Shown: piece by piece, positions 56,452-64,000 of the stretch
How positions within the stretch are numbered: position 1 is the stretch's first letter
Layout of the letters: every line of letters starts with the position of its first letter
Source: Beta vulgaris subsp. vulgaris
Lineage: Eukaryota > Streptophyta > Magnoliopsida > Caryophyllales > Amaranthaceae
Length of the DNA stretch: 64,000 nt
Reading direction: 5' to 3'
Assembly: GCF_026745355.1 (NCBI RefSeq)
Contig: NC_079205.1
Location: 54,622,025-54,686,024, forward strand
Program-made: the position numbers and the translations under genes
The notes under the pieces: generated by a model
Told to the model about the DNA's origin: nothing
Databases searched by the model: none
The model's input: only the letters and a program-made list of their open reading frames with translations

Positions 56452-57774
56452 GGGAAAAATGAATAAGAATACCCCCAACTATAGCCCATCCGCTTTTAAT
56501 AACCCCGACTTTTGAGTTATTTTCAAATACCTCCAACTATTGGGGAGGTCCGCTAAAAATACACTCCTGATCTAAAAGAACTTGTTTAGCAGGTTAAAAT
56601 GTCACATGTCATGCTCTTATTGGTTTTACTTAATTTTTTTTGTTTTTCTTTTTTATCATCCTACTCTTACCATTTTCTACTCCTACCCCATTGCCAGTCT
56701 GCCACCCCTCCCCTTCCTCCCCCTCCTTAACCACCCGTCCCCCTCCCCTTCCTCTTCTCTCTCCTCTCTTTTTCTCCATTTCCTCTGCAATTAAATGACA
56801 TCGTTTTTGCTCTATAATTTCCATTATACAAACACACAAATAACATCCAGCAAATTCTACACTAAACCCAAACCAAGGTTGCTTTTTTCATACTACATAA
56901 TCAGATCAAAAACACTTTTCAGACATAACCAACAAAATTAATACAATCAAATTTTCAAGTTAAAAAAACAGAAAATTATTTGCACAAAATCCAAAAGAAT
57001 AAAACTTAGAATAAAACTGCATACTCACCGAAAGCATCTCACATTGATGCTTGTAATATTTAATATCTTCATAAAGCTGCTTCAAAGCATTTTCCAATAG
57101 AGTAACCTTAATCTCAGCATCCTTGGCTCTCTCATCTGCTTCATTCCCAAACTCCATCAACGCCTCGCGATCGTGATCATATGAAGAAATTTTTCTCTCC
57201 AACTTCGAACACTGGTCCACTAAAGTCGGACATTCAGCAGCCAATATTTCTGATTCTCCTCCACAAATTTCTTGATTCCTTGCGCATTCAGACACACCTC
57301 ACCCTAATAAACCCCAAAATCAAAAATAAAATTGCACCATTTTGACGGAGATAGTGAAAAGTGAAGCTGATGATAGTAATGACGGCGATGTCGATGATCT
57401 TGAACGCATTTGTCTGGAGAAGAGCATAGGGGTTCGACGGGGTTAGGGGAGGGGGTTTCGACGGGGGGTTAGGGGAGGGGGGCCGGGGTGTGGGAAGGGT
57501 GGTAGTGGGGTAAGGGAAGGTGGTAGTTGGTGGTTGGGGGATGAGCAAAGGAGGGGGTTGGGGGTTGGGAATTTTGGTTTACAAAAGCTAATATAGAAAA
57601 TAAAAGAGCAATAAAAAATAATAAAAATTACCTTGTTCATAGGTATTATCAGGTCATCTGGGTGCATTTTTAGCGGATCTCTCCAATAATTGGAGGTATT
57701 TAAAAATAACTCAAAGTTGGGGGTATTATAAGCGAACTGTCCAAAATTGGGGGTATTCTGATCCATTTTTCCTA
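56452..57774. mobile_element. MULE-like (Pack-MULE type) element with captured exon
   Basis: TIRs of about 130 bp (left: agaatacccccaactatag... cctccaactattgggga; right: inverse). 1.3 kb, no transposase. The interior contains pyrimidine-rich sequence and a coiled-coil coding fragment (57027-57295, minus). TSD not clear. Confidence 0.75.
57027..57295 (-). pseudogene. Captured coiled-coil exon inside the MULE-like element
   Basis: The minus strand is open for about 89 codons of highly charged, heptad-like sequence: LVDQCSKLERKISSYDHDREAL, EADERAKDAEIKVTLLENALKQL, IKYYKHQCEMLS. It ends at a canonical donor (TTTCG|GTGAGT) at 57029/57028, after which composition changes. There is no ATG at the left end, consistent with an internal exon. 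The host gene of origin is not recognised; long coiled-coil plant proteins would fit. Confidence 0.6.
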
Positions 57775-60302
57775 ATCATTTAACATATAACTCTTATAAA
57801 TACATATTTCAATCGATGCATATATGACTATTAATTCCAATTCCAATTCCAATCATTAAGCTTATGAGGCACAACTGGTAGTAAGTAATCATATTAATAA
57901 AACATCCACAACAATATTACTAGGTCTCTCGGTTAGAATTAACTAACGAGAGTTATTAAGCTAATTCCACACAGCACCTGCCTTTGCATATAGATAGTTC
58001 ATACTATTTCTCTTTTCATACTTATCAATCTATATTCATTTTGATAATAATATCCGTTATCAAGTCTTGACAACACTTACCATATATATGTCCCTCTCTT
58101 AGAATTAACTAAGGAGAGTTATTGAACCACTTATGCCGAACTCATACTCTTGCATACATAAATAACTTATAGTCTCTTACACTTCATGATTATTAATCCA
58201 TATTTAACTCAACAATGATAACAACCGTTATCAAGCACTAACAACAATTACAGTAAGTCTCTCTTTTAGAATTAACTAAGGAAAGTTGAAGCACCATGCT
58301 CAAGGTTCATTAATCAAAAGTTGATTGGAAGCAACTAAATATGGTCCAAGTTATACCACTAGCTAAGTTATAATTAACATAATCAATCATAAAAACCAAT
58401 TACAAACTGTACACATAGTCATAGAGCGAGTCACCCCACTCTAGTTGGATTACTCAACCATATGATTGAGGCTACGTGGAAGTAATCCACGACCCTATAC
58501 TTATTTAAGTAATCTCAGATACTCTTACTTCAGAAAATTCCAATCAACCAACATAACTTTATTATATTACTTCTTTACGTATAATAAACTCAAATCTCTT
58601 TTTAACACGATCTCAATAAGTTAATCCATTATCAATTAAATTATCTCTAATGATTACTATATTATTAACAGTAATTAGTTAATCCTTTTTAAAACTATTT
58701 CTAGCACCAACCAACTGACATCATTTTCAAACTAACCAAATTTAGTATCTCACAAGTTAACTCTAATTAACTCAAGTGTTAGCTACATACTCATCACTTA
58801 GATAAAGAAATTATTATAAACTTCTTAATTGTTAACCTTTTAACTTATAACTCAATAATGAACTTCAAATACTACTATCCTTTGACAATACAAATACTAT
58901 ACAAAGATTAGGAACTTCCTATCAACATTAGGACCAAAGAAACTTAGATTGTGTCTTACTAACTCATAACATTTCAGATCCATAATTATTAAATAACAAC
59001 GAATTCAACACCACCACCGGAACAACACATGCCTCACAAACAATAGCACCACAACAACGACAACATAACACAGCAACAACAGCAAGAACACAATAGTACA
59101 ACATCAACCACAACCTAACAATAAAGCAACAACCATCCAACATCAGTGGCACAACAACACCACAACAACCCCAACAACAACACTACAACAACGACCACAA
59201 TAACAAAACAACAACAACAACAACATAATAACAACAATCTAACAGCCATCCCCAAAATCATAATACCAACAATAGAGAGGTAAAGTACTCTTTATATTTT
59301 GTCAGAAGAGCCACACATTCAATCAATCAAATAATATCCATAACATCAACAAAAATCATAATTTCATAATCAACATACTAATAATATTATTATAAACTTC
59401 AATTAGAACAAAACTCAATTCAAAAGAGAGGTAAAGAGGGGTTAGTACCTCTGCTCACAAGAGCAGCAAAGAACAATGCCACGAGGGCTAGGGGGTTTGA
59501 AGCTTCAGCGAGGATGGTTGAGCATCAGCGAGTGACAACTAATAAGGGAAGGGAGCTACGACGAGGTTGTGAGGCACCAGCGAGAATGCAAGTGGCGCGC
59601 ACAGGCGACGCAGGAGCAAAGCAGGGGAGGGGAAACATGAGTCACAGCAACAGCACTACAAACGACAACATTGGTGATGAAGACATAACCACCAAGGAGT
59701 TTAGGGGGATTAGGTCGACCAACAGCCACCGCAATAACAACTAATAAAGGAGAGAGAGAAACGGTGCACGAGCACCACACCTACGAACAACAGAAACATC
59801 GCGAAGGAAACAGAGAGACGCTGCGCACGACAACACTGGCGAGGAGAGGCGCAGCTCCGGTGAGCCAGAGAGTAGGGGACGAGAGATAGATGGAGGATTT
59901 GGGGTTTCGGGTTTTCTTTTCACGGGGTCTTGGGGTTTGGGTTTTTGAGATTCTAGATGAAACGGGGAGAGAGGGAAATGATTGGGATGGGTTTTGGGGT
60001 TTCATTAAACCGACGAGGGGGTGTTATTTGGGTTTCAAATAAACCGAAGGATAATTATGAAAATGGGAATCGACTATAGTTTGGAACTTTCGACAAATAT
60101 CACTCAAATAATTTTAAACAACTAAAATACAAAACACATAATATAAATAACTTCATAAAATTAAACAAATAATTATAGTACAAATACAACAAAAATAAAT
60201 ATCCATACTCCAACTCAAATGTAATAAAAATTTTTGGAACATAATTAAATTAATAATTATAATTAGCTTCTAAATAAACGCTATTAAAATTAGGGCTATT
60301 AC
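57775..60302 (-). repeat. Probable Gypsy-type LTR sequence (minus), with tandem repeats
   Basis: The right end on the minus strand reads TGTAATAGCCCTAATTTTAA, a start typical of plant Gypsy LTRs. The region has no pol genes, so it could be a solo LTR or a fragment. It contains 167-bp tandem repeats (57920-58290), CAA-rich sequence (59000-59230) and a G/C-rich zone (59480-60010). The left end was not located. Confidence 0.4.
57920..58290. repeat. Tandem repeat, period about 167 bp
   Basis: The phrase ttagaattaactaa.ga.agtt recurs near 57930, 58097 and 58264, with taatccatatt...ataacaaccgttatcaag-type text between copies. About two and a half diverged copies. Confidence 0.65.
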
Positions 60303-60357
60303 ATTAACTCATTGTCCAAATTATATGATTACGAGTATTTAACATTGTAGGTTTGAT
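60303..60357. other. Junction sequence
   Basis: Short AT-rich stretch between the LTR-like region and the LINE tail. Confidence 0.4.
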
Positions 60358-60565
60358 TATTTTTTTTTATTTTTGGGGTTTTATTAATTAGGCGTTGTGG
60401 CCATTAACTGAGCCTTACAAGTTTTTGGCCCAGGACTGACTTACTCGTCCTTTACAAAATGGGCTTAAGAATTGAGATCACAAAAACTAAGTGAACACTG
60501 ATCAACATAGTATGAGGCTGCTAAAGATCATTACTAAAGAACCATTCCGGCATCATGGATTACAA

Positions 60566-61306
60566 CTAAGCAAGGAACTCGTCAGTTCTTTGAAGGCCTC
60601 TCTTTGCCATTGCATCAGCCACACCATTCAATCCTCTCCCTTTATGCAGGATTGAAACCACACTGCCACTGATTATACTTCGGCGGATGTAATTTAATAT
60701 GAAATTGAGATTCCATAGGCCTTCATTTTCAGAGTTGCACCAACTAACATCATTCTTAGAGTCCGATTCAATGACAAATTTCATGTCTCTGGTTCTCTCA
60801 CACTCAAAGGAAGTTTTGAGTGCTATGTGGATTGCTAAGACTTCCGCATTATTGATCTTCATGAAGGGGATTGGGCTCGAAAAAACACATTTGAAATTAC
60901 CCTTATAATCACGCAAAACTCCTCTAATAGCTGCGTGATTTCTTATGGGATCCATTGAAGCATCTACGTTCCATTTGAATGTATGCTGAGGTGGCGGTAA
61001 CCAGTAGGTGAGAGCTTGAGGAGCATAAGAGGCCATTCTAACAGCTTCCCACCGAAGACAAGGAGGGTTTCTGCTTATTTCATCCGAGTTGTATGGAAAA
61101 GGGTCCTGCCAGCCCTTTATCCACCAGCTTAACCGGAGTAAGATAAGATCCTGTATTTGAGAAGGAGAGCATGAAATATTCTGAAATATTCTTGCGTTTC
61201 GTTCTTTCCATAAGGACCATATAATAATGAAGAATATTGCTGCCCAGACTTTTCGAAAGAAGGAACCTTGAAGAGGAGGCAGCCATTGATTATATACCTC
61301 TTTCAA
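60566..61306 (-). pseudogene. LINE RNase H domain (outer LINE)
   Basis: 246-residue frame. The N-terminal part (WAAIFFIIIWSLWKERNARIF) is the end of the zinc-binding region. RNase H follows: FKWNVDASMD (catalytic Asp), NNAEVLAIHIALKTS (Glu), FVIESDSKNDV (Asp) and GLNGVADAMAKRGL (Asp). All four catalytic positions are present. The stop follows at FLA, near the LINE 3' end. It is a fragment, since the upstream ORF2 is lost. Confidence 0.85.
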
Positions 61307-61554
61307 GTCAAGCGGGAAGACCCAACTAACCTTCCAAAGCTCTAGCCACCAGGATCATATACTCTGGGCGAATAAACAGTGAATTAAGAGATGGTTGTGA
61401 TTTTCTGCCGCTACATTGCATAGAACGCAAGTCACATCGTCAGATGTGTTGATGTTTTTGTGGGCTAATCTCTCCTTGGTATTAAGTCTTCCACTTAGAG
61501 AAAACCAGGAGAAGATTTCAATCCTGTGTGGAATTAAACCCTTCCATAAACCTT

Positions 61555-62436
61555 TTTCTTTTTTTTTTTTTTAGTAAACAAGGCATTCATTCATTAGCTA
61601 ATAATGTTAAACATATTGCAATCGGAGAGAAGTTGCTCATTCCAATAACCAGGGGGGGTGGGGAATAACCTAGTTACAGCACTATCTCCATCCATGGTCC
61701 TACAGGACTTGGCCATCTTGTCTGCCATGAGGTTAAACTGCCTGCTACAGTACTTAATCTGAAGATCCGGTCTCTGGGTGAGCCACTGCCTGCACATATT
61801 AATCAAATTTAACTAGCGGTCAGATCGACCTCCTATGAGGAGGTTTATAGCATCCTTACAGTCAGAATATATAATAGCCTTAGGAAGACTATTCAACACA
61901 ACAAGTCGAAGTGCTTCCGCAATCGCCGTCAGTTCAGCTGCAAAAGAGTTATCTGTAAAGATCTTCTTCCCAAACCCCCCGATCCACTGACCGGAGGACT
62001 TACGAACTACCCCCCCAATCCCAGCACCTTGGAGAATGTCTATAAAGGAAGCATCAACATGAATCATTAGAAACTCGTTTGGGTGAGCGAACATTGGATG
62101 GATAATATTCCCGGTATTTGTCTCTGTGGCCAAGGTAAAATCCCTAACTCTCCCCAGAGCCCTCAGACAAATAACTTGGGGCGTGGAAGCCTTCTGATTC
62201 TTAAAGACACACTGATTCCTATCCTTCCAAATCTCATGACAGATGTACGGAAAAACAGAGGCCTAGGGCAGGTCTCTAAACTGGCCAGTGGATTGTAAGT
62301 TTTCCCTAATCCAGAGTCTGAAATCGTCAAAAGATCCTAAGGGCATCCCAACATAGTCCCAAACCTCTTTACTTATGTGACAATCCCGGAGTACATGGGT
62401 GCTATGTTCTACGTGTTGGTTGCATCTACGTGTTGG
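61555..62436 (-). mobile_element. Nested 5'-truncated LINE, TSD ttccataaaccttt
   Basis: 882 bp inserted into the outer LINE with a perfect 14-bp duplication (61541-61554, 62437-62450). The left end is a T-run (61555-61573), so the insert is in minus orientation with its poly(A) tail. It contains the end of a zinc-binding region and an RNase H domain with one in-frame stop. Confidence 0.92.
61594..62133 (-). pseudogene. RNase H domain of the nested LINE (one internal stop)
   Basis: FLMIHVDASFIDILQG (Asp), SFAAELTAIAEALRL (Glu) and AIIYSDCKDAINLL (Asp), then a TAG after GGRSDR (about 61814). The frame continues: INMCRQWLTQRPDLQIKYCSRQFNLMADKMAKSC (final Asp). All four catalytic residues are visible despite the stop. 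The upstream sequence to 62300 resembles the zf-RVT end (CHEIWKDRNQCVFKNQ). Confidence 0.85.
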
Positions 62437-62735
62437 TTCCATAAACCTTTGAAGACATCAAGGTGAGACTGTTGTGCGCCTTTCATTAATTCTTCAGTTA
62501 CGAATTTTACCGAGAAAGTCCCATTTTTATGGGGTAGCCATATGAATGAATCAGAACCTATAGGGAGCAAAATGACTCGCTCAAGGATTGTCATCAAATC
62601 ATCTTTCTCACGAAGATCTTGGGGTCTCAAGAACCGCTTCCACTCAAGACACCACCTCCATTCATTTCTGTCCCAAAAACCACATGAAGCTACAGTGGCA
62701 TTAGAATAAGGGTGAAGGTTGAAAGTCTTGGACAT
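62436..62735 (-). pseudogene. LINE zf-RVT N-terminal part (outer LINE)
   Basis: MSKTFNLHPYSNA...DSFIWLPHKNGTFSVKFVTEEL...FKGLW. The WLPHKNGTFSVK block is the hallmark just before the LINE zinc-binding domain. It is cut at FKGLW by the nested LINE; the continuation (WKGLIPHRIEIFSWFSLSGRLNT and the C-x-x-C...H motif) is on the minus strand at 61350-61556. Confidence 0.8.
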
Positions 62736-62760
62736 AAAACTTTCAGAGGGGTTTCACCCA

Positions 62761-62994
62761 CCCATAAATCATGCCAGAATAGAGTGTTTATTCCACAACC
62801 TATTTTTTCCGGATGCAAGATGCTAAGAGATTTTTTGCAACTTCATTTTTCAAGATTGTAGAGACAATTCCACTCCAAGCTAGGGCCCCCTTTAGGAGGA
62901 ACGGTGATTTGATTTAACAATTAAATATATGTAATCATGCAATTGCAGTCATAAGGTAGCCATAGACAATTAACACTATAGTTGACAAACATAA
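62761..62994. other. Junction between LINEs
   Basis: No clear coding sequence. It probably includes the end of the outer LINE to about 62880 and then AT-rich flank. Confidence 0.4.
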
Positions 62995-64000
62995 GTTGTA
63001 CATACTGACCCTTAAAAAACCCTAAAATTAGGGAATTATCTCTCTCTGGAGAATACCCTTCCAGTAAGGAAGTTCCACTTGTGTCTTCAACCGCCGTCGC
63101 TAGTTTGTCTCAATCCCTCGATGCACTACACCTTTCAACCCTAAATTCCCTCCCTGCTGCCAAATGTCTTTCATGCAATCCGTTCTCATGGCACCTCTGG
63201 TTTTCTTACCTTAGTAGATTTGCTCTTCTTTTAAAAGGGGTTTTCACCCATCCCATTTATTACTCCACCTACTTCCTAAATTTAACTGCCCGTCTCATAA
63301 ATTATCTACTGTTATCCATCCTCACTGAACAACCCACTCATGAATATCCCTCCTTTTCGTGAATCCCCAAATTCCACTGAATCTTCCTTCCCCCCTCATT
63401 ATCCGCACCCTCAAAGAATGGGTATTTTAATTCAACCCTCTCCCCATCAATCATCCATCCCCGATGTTAACTGGTCTCATGCGGTAGTTGGTGTCTTCTT
63501 CGATACCTCTCCACCCACGTCAAGCCTTGTCTTTAATATTGTTAACAATCATTGGGAGACACGTGCTCCCATTCGTGTGCTTCGTACGGGTCCGTACTTT
63601 ATCTTCGAATGTCAGAATCTTTTGGATAAAAAGCCCTACTCCTCACTCATACTACCATTATGGATGGTAAACCCATCACGTTTCGGGCCACCTCAGCACA
63701 CCAAATCCCTTCCAGCCTTCAGTTTAATATGGCGAGTATCTGGATCCGGGTTCAGGATCTCCCCTGGCGCTTCTTGGAAGCGGATTGGACTATCCGCCTC
63801 CTTAGTCATGTTGGACATGTCGAGGCTCTTGATAATTATGGGGCCAGTCTGCCTCTCGATCCTTATCTCCGGGCTCGGGTGCTAGTGGATCTGACTCGTC
63901 CCCTAATTCCAGGCTGCTATGTGCCGCTTGAGGACAATCGGGTATCGTGGGTGTTTTTCCGTTATGAAGGTATCTATCGGTTTTGCAAAGAATGCGGTTG
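62995..64000 (+). mobile_element. LINE 5' end (5' UTR and ORF1), runs off the window
   Basis: Plus strand, with a 5' UTR-like pyrimidine-rich leader to about 63340 and ORF1 with a DUF4283 domain. The domain reads WSHAVVGVFFDT...HWETRAPIRVLRTGPYFIFEC in one frame, then MDGKPITFRATSAHQIPSSL...DLPWRFLEADWTIRLLSHVGHVEALDNYG and RFCKECG in a second frame. Confidence 0.85.
63340..64000 (+). pseudogene. LINE ORF1 (DUF4283 and zinc knuckle start), frameshifted
   Basis: Starts MNIPPFRESPNSTES. It carries DUF4283, the RNA-binding-like domain of plant LINE ORF1 proteins, and begins a zf-CCHC_4 knuckle at the window edge (GIYRFCKECG). A frameshift between about 63640 and 63662 moves the second half of the domain into the frame starting MDGKPITFRAT. 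ORF1 proteins coat LINE RNA; this copy would need correction to be full length. The end lies beyond 64000. Confidence 0.85.

Larger units (their letters stand above)
60358..62760 (-). mobile_element. Minus-strand LINE (zf-RVT and RNase H part), interrupted
   Basis: The 3' end is marked by a T-run at about 60358-60375 (poly(A) on the minus strand). It encodes a zinc-binding domain (62450-62735 and 61350-61540, split by a nested LINE) and an RNase H domain (60566-61306). The sequence resumes exactly across the nested element at a 14-bp TSD. The 5' part (endonuclease, RT) is missing; the right end lies somewhere beyond 62760, up to about 62880. Confidence 0.82.

Noticed and set aside
58964..59250. 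Microsatellite or coding CAA repeat (poly-Gln)
   Set aside because: The repeat is imperfect and interrupted in all frames; more likely LTR-associated low-complexity sequence.
59500..60010. Possible small protein genes in the G/C-rich zone
   Set aside because: Overlapping frames on both strands without conserved motifs; consistent with LTR sequence.

Overview
This window is repeat-rich plant nuclear DNA, probably from a eudicot. It carries Copia retrotransposons primed by initiator tRNA-Met, L1/RTE-type plant LINEs with DUF4283, reverse-transcriptase zinc-binding (zf-RVT) and RNase H domains, Stowaway-like MITEs (CTCCCTCCGT ends, TA target duplications), CACTA, hAT-like and MULE-like DNA elements. 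The only non-transposon genes I can support are a local family of small, intronless proteins related to the plant Werner-syndrome-like (WEX) 3'-5' exonucleases. The species cannot be determined from the sequence; Caryophyllales is a guess from the general look of the gene family and MITEs.

Layout. 1-4413: minus-strand Copia element 1 (cut by the left edge) with a rearranged inverted-LTR junction. 4811-10169: complete but frameshifted, very young Copia element 2 (297-bp LTRs with 2 mismatches, TSD ttttc). About 10430-11380: LINE fragment. 12549-13927: two hAT-like elements side by side. About 14540-15072: LINE tail. 15166-36075: tandem array of exonuclease-like genes, all on the minus strand, in the order A1-B1-A2-B2-A3-B3. 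Two of its units (about 6.6-7.2 kb) contain the same truncated LINE. A1 is split by a three-level nested insertion (a LINE-like insert in a MITE, and a gag-only Copia in that insert). 36980-40278: CACTA element carrying a MULE-like element with a gene-like fragment. 42925-46710 and 49905-55600: a second duplicated block carrying the related plus-strand genes C1 and C2, with an adjoining segment inverted between the copies and a second CACTA (50065-51666) in one of them. 46730-48083, 55608-56297 and 56452-57774: TIR elements of MULE type; the last holds an exon-like coiled-coil fragment. About 57840-60302: probable Gypsy LTR-type sequence with 167-bp tandem repeats. 60358-62760: minus-strand LINE interrupted by a second LINE with a 14-bp TSD. 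62995-64000: plus-strand LINE 5' end with ORF1, running off the window.

The most notable system is the exonuclease-like gene array. Three subfamilies (A, B, C) keep the fold-level landmarks but all have lost the motif-I glutamate and the motif-III tyrosine of DEDDy nucleases. B2, B3, C1 and C2 nevertheless keep complete reading frames, and A2 and A3 share a single stop codon in an otherwise open frame. They therefore look like pseudo-exonucleases kept as coding sequence, or duplicated too recently to have decayed. Whether they are expressed or functional cannot be read from the DNA.
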